Assembly (NCBI GenBank): GCA_903919535.1
Contig: CAIXIP010000272.1
Coordinates: 1-49,442 of the forward strand
Length of the DNA: 49,442 nucleotides
Reading direction: 5' to 3'
Origin: an uncultured Bacteroidota bacterium
GTDB taxonomy: Bacteria > Bacteroidota > Bacteroidia > 2-12-FULL-35-15
Both the position numbers and the translations under genes were made by a program. Each line of letters opens with the position of its first letter. The stretch's first letter is position 1. The notes beneath the pieces were generated by a model. The model saw only the letters and a list, made by a program, of their open reading frames with translations, was not told the DNA's origin and made no database searches. Positions 17,962 through 27,395 of the stretch are shown here, in pieces.

Positions 17962-18834
17962 ATGAAAAATATGAAGAAGTTTCTTACATTATCTGTTATG
18001 GCAATATTTGCAACTGCTGCATTTGCTGGAGATGGCGAAAATGAACTTAAAAATTTCCGTTTCGGCTTAAAAGTTACCCCATCAGTAAATTGGTACAAAC
18101 CAGAAGGGAAAATTATGTCAGGAAATGGTGTAGGTGTTAAATTTGGTGGTGGTTTGGTTATGGAATTTCGTTTGGCAAAAGTTGCAAGTTTGCAAACTGG
18201 CTTGCAGATTGATATGGAAGGTGGAAAAATAAAATATGCTAATGGAGGTTATAACGCCCCAGGAGCAAATACTATAAGCTACTACTATACTATTTCAGAC
18301 GATGTTATTGATAAATTTCAATCAACTGATTCATCCGGATCGTATTCTTCCTCATATTATAAAGCACATACTCATTATCAGTTAAATGAGCGCCAAATTT
18401 CTGTAACCTACATTACAATTCCATTGAACTTAAAATTAAAGACCAAAGAAATAGGTATGATGACTTATTTTGGTCAACTTGGTATTAACAATTCATTTAG
18501 ATGGAAAGCGAAAGCTAATGATAATTTAACTGTTCTTCAGCCTTCTCCAGGGGCGGGTGCAACTGATTCAAAATCAAAAGTTGATATTACAAAAGATGTT
18601 AGTTTATACAAAGCATCTTTAACTTTTGGTGGAGGTGTTGAAATGAATTTTTCTGGTTCAACTTCTTTATTAATTGGAGCTTCCTATAATTTAGGATTTA
18701 CAAATGCATTAAAAAACGAATCAGATTATTTGGAAAAACGAACAAATGATTCATATGGTGCGGGAAATGTTACACGAGTAACTCAAACTTTAAAATCAAA
18801 TGCTGTTGTTTTAACGATTGGTGTTTTATTCTAA
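17962..18834 (+). CDS. Outer membrane beta-barrel (PorT-like) protein
   Basis: Signal peptide MKNMKKFLTLSVMAIFATAAFAG; alternating beta-strand pattern, 'FRFGLKVTPSVNW...LGFTNAL...LTIGVLF'. Confidence 0.6.
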   Translation: MKNMKKFLTLSVMAIFATAAFAGDGENELKNFRFGLKVTPSVNWYKPEGKIMSGNGVGVKFGGGLVMEFRLAKVASLQTGLQIDMEGGKIKYANGGYNAPGANTISYYYTISDDVIDKFQSTDSSGSYSSSYYKAHTHYQLNERQISVTYITIPLNLKLKTKEIGMMTYFGQLGINNSFRWKAKANDNLTVLQPSPGAGATDSKSKVDITKDVSLYKASLTFGGGVEMNFSGSTSLLIGASYNLGFTNALKNESDYLEKRTNDSYGAGNVTRVTQTLKSNAVVLTIGVLF

Positions 18835-18857
18835 ACAATTAAAAGTTAGTAAAATTT

Positions 18858-18887
18858 ATCCCGATCTCATTTTTATGAGGTCGGGAT
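18858..18887 (+). terminator. Intrinsic terminator
   Basis: ATCCCGATCTCAT/ATGAGGTCGGGAT (one wobble), then TTTTATTTTT. Confidence 0.75.
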
Positions 18888-18899
18888 TTTTATTTTTGA

Positions 18900-19682
18900 A
18901 TGATGAAAAAAATAGAGGTTATTGATCACATCGTAAATTGGTTGAGCAAATATGCAGAGCAAAGCAATACCAAAGGTTTTGTAATTGGTATTTCCGGAGG
19001 AATAGATTCTGCCTTAACATCAACCCTTTGTGCGAAAACCGGAAAGTCGGTTATTTGTTTAAATATGCCAATTCATCAGCATAAAGCAGAATACGACAGA
19101 GGTCACGAACACATCAATTGGTTGAAGAATAACTTCAAAAATGTTACTTCTCATGAAGTGGAATTAACCGAAACATTTAAAAGTATCAGCACTTCATTGC
19201 CTTCCGATATTCAGGATTGGCTAACGATGGCAAATACTCGTTCTCGCTTAAGAATGACAACTTTATATGCATTTGCATGTCATCATAAAATGTTGGTGGT
19301 AGGGACAGGTAATAAGGTGGAAGATTTTGGGATTGGTTTTTTTACAAAATACGGTGACGGTGGCGTGGATTTGAGTCCGATTGCTGATCTAATGAAATCA
19401 GAAGTGTTTGCGTTAGCTAAAGAATTAGGAGTTGTCAATTCAATTCAATCTGCGAAACCAACTGATGGATTATTTGCTGACGGAAGAAGTGATGAAGATC
19501 AAATTGGGGCAAGCTATGATGAATTGGAAGAGGCGATGATTTTTATTGCGAGCTCTTCTGACACATCAAAATTATCCAATAGACAAAAAGCAGTTTTAGA
19601 AATTTATACGAGAATGAATAAAGCAAATCAACATAAAATGAATCCAATACCAGTTTGCATTATTCCCAATGAATTAAAATAA
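18900..19682 (+). CDS. nadE: NAD+ synthase (ammonia-dependent)
   Basis: 'GISGGIDSALTSTL', 'TGNKVEDFGIGFFTKYGDGGVDLSPIADLMKSEV'. Confidence 0.93.
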   Translation: MMKKIEVIDHIVNWLSKYAEQSNTKGFVIGISGGIDSALTSTLCAKTGKSVICLNMPIHQHKAEYDRGHEHINWLKNNFKNVTSHEVELTETFKSISTSLPSDIQDWLTMANTRSRLRMTTLYAFACHHKMLVVGTGNKVEDFGIGFFTKYGDGGVDLSPIADLMKSEVFALAKELGVVNSIQSAKPTDGLFADGRSDEDQIGASYDELEEAMIFIASSSDTSKLSNRQKAVLEIYTRMNKANQHKMNPIPVCIIPNELK

Positions 19683-19733
19683 CTGAGCTCATTCTCCTCT
19701 AAAGAGGCTTTGTGGTGCGAAAAAAACAAAAGC

Positions 19734-21044
19734 ATGATCAAACAACTTTACTCACATTTTCTGAAACACCCTATTGTTTGCACAGATACCCGCGACATAA
19801 AACCTGGAGCGCTTTTTTTTGCTTTAAAAGGAGAAAACTTTAATGGTAATAAGTTTGCCGAACAAGCACTAAATGCAGGTTGCTCAATTGCAATTATTGA
19901 TGAAATAGAATACAAAAAAGATGATCGATATTTTTTAGTTGATGATGTTTTAACTGCATTACAACAATTAGCAAATTACCACCGAAAGCAGTTATCTATT
20001 CCGATAATTGGCATCACGGGTTCGAATGGGAAAACAACCACAAAAGAATTGGTACATGTAGTATTAAGCGAAAAATACAAGGTACTTGCAACAAAAGGAA
20101 ATTTGAATAATCATATTGGTGTTCCGCTTACATTGCTTGGTATCAATAACGAACACGAAATGGCAATCATTGAAATGGGAGCCAATCATCAAGGGGAGAT
20201 TGAACAACTTTGCAAAATTGCAGAACCGGATTTTGGAATAGTAACCAATATTGGAAAAGCACATTTAGAGGGTTTTGGCGGTTTTGAAGGTGTAATAAAA
20301 GGGAAAAGCGAATTGTATAAATACATACAGGAAAAGAGAGGAAAGGTTTTTGTGCATGGCGATGATCTATTGTTAATAGAGCTTACAATTAACAATGACA
20401 AAATAACCTACGGCACAAAAAAATTATTTGATATTGTTGGAGCAATGAATCAAAATAAAGGAAATGAATTTATTTCTTTTCAATGGGCAACGCGCTATAC
20501 AGCTAGTAGTTTGAAAAATGCAGCAGTTGTTTCAACACATTTAGTAGGCGTTTATAATTATTATAATTTGTTATGTGCTGCTTGTGTTGGCAATTATTTT
20601 AAAGTTGAGGATTCAGCTATTAATAAAGCATTACGTGAATATATCCCTTCCAATAATCGTTCACAATTGCACAAAACAGAACACAATACATTAATATTGG
20701 ATTATTACAATGCCAATCCTTCTAGTATGACATTGGCAATTGAAAATTTTGCCGAATTAGCCCAGCCAAACAAAATGGTAATTCTTGGCGATATGCTTGA
20801 ATTGGGTGCAGAAAGCGAAAAAGAACATGATGCAATTGTAAGTTTATTGCAACAAAAAAATATCACCAATGCAATTCTGGTCGGACCGTATTTTATGAAT
20901 GCCGGAAGATCAGCCAATGCAAAAACATTTAACAATTCTGAAGAAGCAGTTAACTATTTGAAACAAAATCTTGTTTCCGATACCACCATTTTAATAAAAG
21001 GTTCACGTGGAATAAAATTGGAGAAAGTCGTGGAGGTTTTGTAG
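19734..21044 (+). CDS. murF: UDP-N-acetylmuramoyl-tripeptide--D-alanyl-D-alanine ligase
   Basis: 'DTRDIKPGALFFALKGENFNGN', 'GITGSNGKTTTKE', 'EMGANHQGEIEQLC'. ATG at 19734 preferred over upstream TTG at 19710. Confidence 0.92.
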   Translation: MIKQLYSHFLKHPIVCTDTRDIKPGALFFALKGENFNGNKFAEQALNAGCSIAIIDEIEYKKDDRYFLVDDVLTALQQLANYHRKQLSIPIIGITGSNGKTTTKELVHVVLSEKYKVLATKGNLNNHIGVPLTLLGINNEHEMAIIEMGANHQGEIEQLCKIAEPDFGIVTNIGKAHLEGFGGFEGVIKGKSELYKYIQEKRGKVFVHGDDLLLIELTINNDKITYGTKKLFDIVGAMNQNKGNEFISFQWATRYTASSLKNAAVVSTHLVGVYNYYNLLCAACVGNYFKVEDSAINKALREYIPSNNRSQLHKTEHNTLILDYYNANPSSMTLAIENFAELAQPNKMVILGDMLELGAESEKEHDAIVSLLQQKNITNAILVGPYFMNAGRSANAKTFNNSEEAVNYLKQNLVSDTTILIKGSRGIKLEKVVEVL

Positions 21045-21059
21045 TTTCAGTTTTGGTCA

Positions 21060-21092
21060 AAAAAAACACCGCTAAAAAAGCGGTGTTTTTTT
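21060..21092. terminator. Bidirectional terminator between convergent murF and acyl-CoA dehydrogenase
   Basis: Perfect stem AAAAAAACACCGCT/AGCGGTGTTTTTTT. Confidence 0.85.
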
Positions 21093-21111
21093 ATTTTCAA
21101 TTCAATTAGTA

Positions 21112-22251
21112 TTATGCCAATATAGATCTCGAAATAACAATACGTTGAACTTCAGAAGTTCCTTCATAGATCTGAGTGATTTTTGCATCACGCATTAAAC
21201 GTTCCACATGATACTCTTTTACAAACCCGTAACCACCATGTATTTGAACAGCTTCAACAGTAGTTTTCATTGCAACTTCTGATGCAAATACTTTTGCCAT
21301 TGCACCTGCAGTTGTATAATCTAAATGTTGATCTTTTAACCAAGCAGCCTTTAAACAAAGCATACGAGCAGCTTCAATTTCAGTAGCCATATCAGCTAAT
21401 TTGAATGCAATCGCTTGGTGTTGATTGATTGTTTTTCCAAATGCTTTACGCTCTTTTGAATAAGCTAATGCTAATTCGTAAGCTCCAGAAGCAATTCCTA
21501 ATGCTTGTGATGCAATACCAATACGTCCACCAGAAAGTGTTTGCATTGCGAATTTAAATCCAAAACCATCTTCGCCAATACGATTTTCTTTAGGCACTTT
21601 TACATCAGTAAACATTAATGAATGCGTATCCGAACCACGAATACCCATTTTGTTTTCTTTAGGACCAACAACAAAACCCGGCATTCCTCTTTCAACAATT
21701 AATGCATTGATTCCTTTATGTCCTTTTTCAACATTAGTTTGTGCTATTACCAAATAAACAGATGCTGAACTTCCGTTAGTGATCCAGTTTTTTGTTCCAT
21801 TCAATAAATAGTGGTCACCTTTGTCGATTGCTGTAGTTCTTTGTGATGTAGCGTCAGAACCCGCTTCTGGTTCTGATAAACAAAATGCTCCAATAATTTC
21901 GCCCTTTGCTAATCGAACTAAATATTTTTGTTTTTGTTCTTCTGTTCCAAATGTTTCTAATCCCCAACAAACAAGTGAATTGTTTACTGACATTACTACA
22001 GAAGCTGATGAATCAACTTTCGAAATCTCTTCCATCGCCAAAACATAAGATATAGCATCCATTCCGCCACCACCGTATTTTGGGTCAACCATCATCCCTA
22101 AGAAACCAAGCTCGCCTAATTGTTTTACTTCAGCTGCCGGAAATTTTTGATGTTCATCACGTTCAATAACTCCTGGTTTTAGAACATCATTAGCAAAATC
22201 GCGAGCTGCTTTCTGAATCATTAAGTGCTCTTCTGTTAGGTTAAATTGCAT
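21112..22251 (-). CDS. Acyl-CoA dehydrogenase
   Basis: 'MQFNLTEEHLMIQKAARDFA', 'GAFCLSEPEAGSDA', 'VQIHGGYGFVKEYHVERLMRDAKI.QIYEGTSEVQRIVISR'. Internal ATG 22251 preferred. Confidence 0.92.
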   Translation of the reverse strand: MQFNLTEEHLMIQKAARDFANDVLKPGVIERDEHQKFPAAEVKQLGELGFLGMMVDPKYGGGGMDAISYVLAMEEISKVDSSASVVMSVNNSLVCWGLETFGTEEQKQKYLVRLAKGEIIGAFCLSEPEAGSDATSQRTTAIDKGDHYLLNGTKNWITNGSSASVYLVIAQTNVEKGHKGINALIVERGMPGFVVGPKENKMGIRGSDTHSLMFTDVKVPKENRIGEDGFGFKFAMQTLSGGRIGIASQALGIASGAYELALAYSKERKAFGKTINQHQAIAFKLADMATEIEAARMLCLKAAWLKDQHLDYTTAGAMAKVFASEVAMKTTVEAVQIHGGYGFVKEYHVERLMRDAKITQIYEGTSEVQRIVISRSILA

Positions 22252-22325
22252 AGTATAAAATTTTATGTGAAAAATTGCTTTATTTTTGAGTTGCCAAATG
22301 TAATTTTTAAATTCGAATTTTACTA

Positions 22326-23414
22326 ATGAATATGACAAATATCAGCACCCAAAAATACAATGTGATTGGCATAATGTCTGGGACATCTTTGGATGGTGTT
22401 GACCTTGCATTTTGCAGATTTTCCTTTGAAAATGACATGTGGAATTTCGAGATTGTTTGTGCTGAAACTATTTCCTATTCTGAGTTTTGGAAGCACTCCT
22501 TACTTGGGTTGGAAGATACTGATGCGCTTACTTTTCAACAAGCACATCTTGATTATGGATTGTATTTAGGAGGACTTGTTTCTGATTTTATAATTAAAAA
22601 CAGCATAAAAGTAGACTTTGTTTCTTCGCATGGCCATACTATATTTCATCAACCAGAAAAAAAATTAACTGTACAGATTGGTGCAGGAAATGCGATTGCT
22701 GCAAAATGTAAACTACCTGTTGTTTGTGATTTTCGTTCACTCGATGTTGCTTTAGGAGGACAAGGAGCGCCTTTGGTGCCAATTGGAGATAAATTGTTAT
22801 TCTCAGAATATGATTATTGTTTGAATTTGGGGGGATTTGCAAATGTTTCTTACGAATATAAAGATCAACGGATAGCTTTCGATATTTGTCCGGTTAACAT
22901 TGTAATGAATGCTATTTGTGAAAAACTTGGAAAGCCATATGATGATGGTGGTGCGCTTGCAAAAGATGGCTTGGCGAGCCGATATTTGTTGAATGAATTA
23001 AATGAATTAGCTTTTTATAAAAAAACACTCAATACCCCAAAATCATTGGGAAAAGAATGGGTGGTAAAAAATATTGATCCGCTTTTGGATTGTTATGAAT
23101 TAGCGGAAGAGGATCTTTTAAGAACTTTTTGTGAACATATTGCATTTCAGATTGGAAGAGCACTTAAAGATAAACCTAAGGGAAAACTTTTGATCACAGG
23201 TGGTGGAGCGTATAATCATTTTTTGATCGATTGTATTAAGCAACAGACTGGGCACCAAATAATAATTCCTGATAAAAAAATACTAGAATTTAAAGAAGCA
23301 TTGATTTTTGCCTTTTTGGGGGTATTGCGTATGCGGAATGAAGTTAATTGTTTGGCAAGTGTTACTGGAGCACAAAATGATAATTGCGGAGGTGCAGTTT
23401 ATTATATGTCTTGA
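22326..23414 (+). CDS. anmK: Anhydro-N-acetylmuramic acid kinase
   Basis: 'IGIMSGTSLDGVDLA', 'SHGHTIFHQP', 'DFRSLDVALGGQGAPLVP', 'NLGGFANVS'. Confidence 0.92.
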   Translation: MNMTNISTQKYNVIGIMSGTSLDGVDLAFCRFSFENDMWNFEIVCAETISYSEFWKHSLLGLEDTDALTFQQAHLDYGLYLGGLVSDFIIKNSIKVDFVSSHGHTIFHQPEKKLTVQIGAGNAIAAKCKLPVVCDFRSLDVALGGQGAPLVPIGDKLLFSEYDYCLNLGGFANVSYEYKDQRIAFDICPVNIVMNAICEKLGKPYDDGGALAKDGLASRYLLNELNELAFYKKTLNTPKSLGKEWVVKNIDPLLDCYELAEEDLLRTFCEHIAFQIGRALKDKPKGKLLITGGGAYNHFLIDCIKQQTGHQIIIPDKKILEFKEALIFAFLGVLRMRNEVNCLASVTGAQNDNCGGAVYYMS

Positions 23415-23440
23415 TTTTATTTGGACTGTGTAAAAATAAG

Positions 23441-23472
23441 AAAGCCTGTTTTCAAATTTGAAAACAGGCTTT
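23441..23472. terminator. Bidirectional terminator; perfect 32-nt palindrome
   Basis: AAAGCCTGTTTTCAAATTTGAAAACAGGCTTT equals its own reverse complement; lies between convergent anmK and the 81-aa CDS. Confidence 0.8.
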
Positions 23473-23487
23473 TATTTTTACTGAATA

Positions 23488-23733
23488 TTAATAATTGTCG
23501 TCAAAATATCCGTCATCCTCCTCTTCGTCATCCTCAAAATTGTTGTCTAATTTCATGTCATTTTCATTCATGTCAAAATCGTCATCATCATCATCTACAC
23601 TTTTTTTCCAGTTTTTTTTCTCTTTTTCTTTTAAAGGTTTAAGCTTTGTTGGTTTTCTTAATTCCCCTGTTTCCTTTGCTTTGTCAGTCTTTTTCAAAGC
23701 AGGTGCTTTTTTGGTAGTGGTTGTTTTTTTCAT
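23488..23733 (-). CDS. Small dipolar (Lys-rich N-half / Asp-Glu-rich C-half) protein of unknown function
   Basis: 81 aa: MKKTTTTKKAPALKKTDK...NWKKSVDDDDDDFDMNENDMKLDNNFEDDEEEDDGYFDDNY. Own ATG and adjacent terminator. Confidence 0.7.
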   Translation of the reverse strand: MKKTTTTKKAPALKKTDKAKETGELRKPTKLKPLKEKEKKNWKKSVDDDDDDFDMNENDMKLDNNFEDDEEEDDGYFDDNY

Positions 23734-23929
23734 TGTAAATCAAAATTTGTTTTACAAAACAGATGATTTTAATTGTTAATTAGTAGATTAATTTCCTTTA
23801 TACAAATCTCGAAAAAAATATTTTCAAACGAAAAAAATATTACAAATAAATTTATCCGAATATCATTTTACCTTTGCGTAACGTAAATTTATAAAAATAA
23901 AAATAAAAAATAAAAATAAATTGTTTGAA

Positions 23930-25027
23930 ATGATACAAAATATTTTGCAACGCACTTTTTTAGGTAATACGTTAGAAAACTTTTGTTGGTTTGCCGGAAT
24001 AATATTGGTCGGATTAATTTTCCAAAGATTACTTTCAAAACTATTGACCTTATTTGTTTTTAAGTTTTTACAAAAATATTCCAAAGGCGTTGGCTACGAT
24101 AAACTCTTGGTATTGTTGAAAAAACCAATGGGAATATTTATTATTCTGGTCTCTATTTATTTTGCATTTGACAGGTTGAGTTTCCCTCCTGAATGGAATT
24201 TGGTGTCAATTGACAATTTTGGCTTGCGTCTAATTTTATACCGCTCCTTTCAAATATTGCTTATAAGTACTGTTACCTGGATTCTTTTAAGAGTAATTGA
24301 TTTTTTTGGTTTGGTGCTAATGTATCGTGCTTCATTGACAGAATCGAAAACAGATGATCAGCTGGTTCCATTTTTAAAGGAGTCCATCAAAGTAATTCTA
24401 GTGATTCTTTCTATCTTTTTCACTTTTGGTGCAGTATTTAAATTGAATGTAGCATCGCTCATAGCAGGATTAGGTATTGGAGGATTAGCGATAGCTTTAG
24501 CTGCAAAGGAGTCTTTGGAAAATTTATTAGGTTCCTTCACCATTTTTCTGGATAAACCATTTGTTATTGGTGATTTAATTCAGGTTGGAGACGTAATGGG
24601 ACATGTTGAAAAAATCGGATTCCGAAGTACTCGCATTCGAACAATGGAAAAAAGTTATGTTACACTACCAAATAAAAAATTAGTTGATGGAGAACTGGAT
24701 AATCTTTCCCTTCGCACTCAAAGACGAGCTATGTTCAACATTGGCCTTACATACGAAACAAGTTCTGAGCAATTAAAAAGTATTGTTTCTGAAATGCAAA
24801 ATTATATTGATGCTCATTCACATACCTTAAATGGTGAAACCCGTGTTCGTTTTCACGATATTAATTCCAATTCAATAAACATTATGGTTTTGTATTTTGT
24901 TGATACAATGGAATACGATGTTTACTTGAACGTTCGTGAAGAAATAAATTATAAAATAATTGAAATTGTTGCTAAAAACGGCAGTAGTTTTGCCTACCCG
25001 ACTCAGACTGTTTATGTAAAAAAGTAA
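23930..25027 (+). CDS. MscS-family mechanosensitive ion channel
   Basis: 'LNVASLIAGLGIGGLAIALAAKESLENLLGSFTIFLDKPFVIGDLIQVG', 'VEKIGFRSTRIRTMEKSYVTLPNKKLVDGELDNLSLR'. ATG 23930 preferred over TTG 23921. Confidence 0.92.
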   Translation: MIQNILQRTFLGNTLENFCWFAGIILVGLIFQRLLSKLLTLFVFKFLQKYSKGVGYDKLLVLLKKPMGIFIILVSIYFAFDRLSFPPEWNLVSIDNFGLRLILYRSFQILLISTVTWILLRVIDFFGLVLMYRASLTESKTDDQLVPFLKESIKVILVILSIFFTFGAVFKLNVASLIAGLGIGGLAIALAAKESLENLLGSFTIFLDKPFVIGDLIQVGDVMGHVEKIGFRSTRIRTMEKSYVTLPNKKLVDGELDNLSLRTQRRAMFNIGLTYETSSEQLKSIVSEMQNYIDAHSHTLNGETRVRFHDINSNSINIMVLYFVDTMEYDVYLNVREEINYKIIEIVAKNGSSFAYPTQTVYVKK

Positions 25028-25281
25028 TTTTTTTTAAAAATTGCATAAATATTCTTTTCTAGACAATAATTTGAAACCTTAATGCGTTTTAATACCAAAT
25101 CGCGAATACATCCCCATATTTAATTTTTATAATTTGAGCTGTTAAGTACAAAAGAGGTTAACTTTTTTTGATTCCCCTGCTTAATTGTTTTTAAAGATCA
25201 GCCGAAAAGTTTCGGTATGGAATTTCAAACAACAATGCATCTTTCAATCAAAAATAAATTTAACCTTTAAAATCTTCAGCC

Positions 25282-26055
25282 ATGAAAACTCAAAATAAAT
25301 CTTTCGAAGACTTTGACGAATTGGTTTTCGAAAACAAAAACAAAACATATGGGGCTTATGCTATCCGTAGGTCATATAATGATAATGTAACTATTTCTTT
25401 ATTTGTTACACTTGCTTTTTTTGGAAGTGCAGCCTTTTTAGGTTTTTGGTTTACAAACAATAAAATTGAATTGCCTTCAATTCTTTCTGATAATAAAACT
25501 CAGGAACTTCCAGGCATTGTTGTAGAAATTGATCCACCAAAGTCGCCTGAAATGAAGCCAGTAGAACATAAAGTTGAGCCCCCAAAAAGTCAATCAGGAC
25601 AATTTGTGGCATCCAATGAAAAAGATAAAACAATTGATAAATCAATATTTGACTTACCAATAAGCAAAGTTCCTAATTTGAAAGGTGCTGATAGTACTGA
25701 AAAAAATACTGATCCGGTAATTCCGAAAGTAATTGAAGAGAAGAAACCCGTAGAAATTGAAAAAGTTGTAGACCAAATGCCGGAGTTTGAAAATATGGGT
25801 CAGTATATTTCAAGAAATTTGCATTATCCAGCTTTAGCAGTAGAAAAAGGAACAAAAGGAGTTGTGTATGTGACTTTTGTTGTTGAAATTGATGGAAGCG
25901 TTTCAAATGTAGAAATATTAGGTGGAATAGGTGATGGGTGCGAGCAAGAAGCTGTGCGGGTAATTACAAAAATGCCGAAATGGAAACCTGGTGTCAATCA
26001 TGGTAAACTTGTTAGAGTTCAATGTAATTTACCGGTAAAATTTACACTTCAATAA
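25282..26055 (+). CDS. Energy transducer TonB
   Basis: Bacteroidota TonB N-motif 'LVFENKNKTYGAYAIRRSYND', one TM, Pro/Lys-rich linker, C-terminal TonB domain 'LHYPALAVEKGTKGVVYVTFVVEIDGSVSNVEILGGIGDGCEQEAVRVITKMPKWKPGVNHGK'. Confidence 0.9.
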   Translation: MKTQNKSFEDFDELVFENKNKTYGAYAIRRSYNDNVTISLFVTLAFFGSAAFLGFWFTNNKIELPSILSDNKTQELPGIVVEIDPPKSPEMKPVEHKVEPPKSQSGQFVASNEKDKTIDKSIFDLPISKVPNLKGADSTEKNTDPVIPKVIEEKKPVEIEKVVDQMPEFENMGQYISRNLHYPALAVEKGTKGVVYVTFVVEIDGSVSNVEILGGIGDGCEQEAVRVITKMPKWKPGVNHGKLVRVQCNLPVKFTLQ

Positions 26056-26118
26056 ACAATATGCTGTTTATAAGTTGAAGATTAAGTAAAAAAAAGAGTC
26101 TAAGCTTAAGGTAATTTA

Positions 26119-26145
26119 GCAATCGCGTTTGAAATACGCGATTGC
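26119..26145 (+). terminator. Terminator/attenuator-like hairpin between tonB and exbB
   Basis: GCAATCGCGT/ACGCGATTGC perfect 10-bp stem followed by TTTTATTAT. Confidence 0.6.
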
Positions 26146-26175
26146 TTTTATTATATAAAATTTAATCTAAGAAAC

Positions 26176-26925
26176 ATGTTCAATTCTGTTTTATTACAAG
26201 TAGTTGTCAGCGGTGCTAATACTGCAACTCAAGTTCTGGATACTGCAAAAAATGTGGCAGCGCAAGTAGCACAAACCGCTTTGCCAGTTGATCAGCCGAA
26301 GCAAGCTTCTCTTTCTATGCTCGACCTGATTGTTAAAGGTGGCTATATTATGATTCCTATCGGTATTCTTTCTTTATTGACGGTCTTTTATTTTTTCGAA
26401 CGTTTTATAACAATAAATAAAGCATCAAAATTGGATAAAAATTTTATGAATAATATCAAAGATTATATTCATAATGGAAACATGGATGCAGCAAAAGCAT
26501 TATGCAAAAATTCTACATCACCTGCTGCACGTATGGTGGAAAAAGGAATCACACGTATTGGAAAACCTATCAAAGAAATTGAAGAAACAATGGAAGGTAT
26601 AGGCAAACTTGAGATCAATCGTTTGGAAAGGCATTTGAGTGTATTAAGTTTAATTGGTCGTATCGCTCCAATCTTTGGTTTTATTGGAACTATTGCCGGA
26701 GTTATTAAAATATTTTATGATATTTCTTTAACTGATAATATTAGTATAGGTGTTATCTCAACAGGGTTATATCAAAAAATGATTACCAGTGCATCTGGTT
26801 TGGTTGTTGGTTTAATAGCATTTGTCGGATACTATATTTTAAACGCGATGTTAGATAAAACCATCAATAAAATGGAAACAGCTTCAGTTGAATTTATTGA
26901 TCTATTGCAAGAGCCAACTAAATAA
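26176..26925 (+). CDS. exbB: MotA/TolQ/ExbB proton channel family protein
   Basis: 'GGYIMIPIGILSLLTVFYFFERF', 'LIGRIAPIFGFIGTIAGVIKIFYDI', 'MITSASGLVVGLIAFVGYYILN'. Confidence 0.9.
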   Translation: MFNSVLLQVVVSGANTATQVLDTAKNVAAQVAQTALPVDQPKQASLSMLDLIVKGGYIMIPIGILSLLTVFYFFERFITINKASKLDKNFMNNIKDYIHNGNMDAAKALCKNSTSPAARMVEKGITRIGKPIKEIEETMEGIGKLEINRLERHLSVLSLIGRIAPIFGFIGTIAGVIKIFYDISLTDNISIGVISTGLYQKMITSASGLVVGLIAFVGYYILNAMLDKTINKMETASVEFIDLLQEPTK

Positions 26926-26992
26926 TTTGAAAGCGAACATTGCTGATTACCCAAATAACTAATGTTCCAATAAACCATTGAACTAAATTCAA

Positions 26993-27394
26993 ATGAAACT
27001 AAAACGCAGACATAAAGAAGGTGCCGAAGTAAGTACAGAATCATTGAATGATATCATGTTCTTTCTTTTGTTGTTCTTTTTAATCATATCAACATTGGCT
27101 AATCCAAGTGTTTTGAAACTTACATTACCTAGTTCAAAAACGGCTGAACAGCTAACAAAACAACAAGTTACTGTAGAAGTGGATGCGAATCATCAATACA
27201 TAGTAAATAAATCAGCTATCGCATTTACTGATCTTGAAAACGCTTTAAAAATTGAATTGGCAAGAACTCAGTCGCCTACAATAATTTTAAAATTGGATAA
27301 TACATTGTCAATTCAGGATCTTGCAGATGTTATGCAAATAGGATATAAATTAGGTGTTAAAATGGTATTAGCAACAAAAGCAACTAATAAATAA
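26993..27394 (+). CDS. exbD: Biopolymer transporter ExbD/TolR
   Basis: 'EVSTESLNDIMFFLLLFFLIISTLANPSVLKLTLPSS'. Confidence 0.9.
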   Translation: MKLKRRHKEGAEVSTESLNDIMFFLLLFFLIISTLANPSVLKLTLPSSKTAEQLTKQQVTVEVDANHQYIVNKSAIAFTDLENALKIELARTQSPTIILKLDNTLSIQDLADVMQIGYKLGVKMVLATKATNK

Positions 27395-27395
27395 A

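Noticed and set aside
17895-18098. N-terminal extension of the gldB ORF overlapping the divergent beta-barrel gene
   Set aside because: The lipoprotein signal begins at the internal ATG (17894); the extension is antisense of the beta-barrel gene's signal peptide region.
23421-23779. Plus-strand Ser/His-rich ORFs (23421..23642, 23495..23779)
   Set aside because: Low-complexity antisense of the Asp/Glu/Lys-rich minus-strand 81-aa gene (GAT/GAC antisense gives Ser/His-like runs).
23885-23920. A/T-rich iterated AAATAAA tract upstream of the MscS gene
   Set aside because: Consistent with ordinary AT-rich promoter/leader sequence in this genome; too simple to claim phase variation.
25202-25215. 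CCGAAA-AG-TTTCGG hairpin in the 5' region of tonB
   Set aside because: Only a 6-bp stem with a 2-nt loop; no matching riboswitch or regulatory motif recognised.
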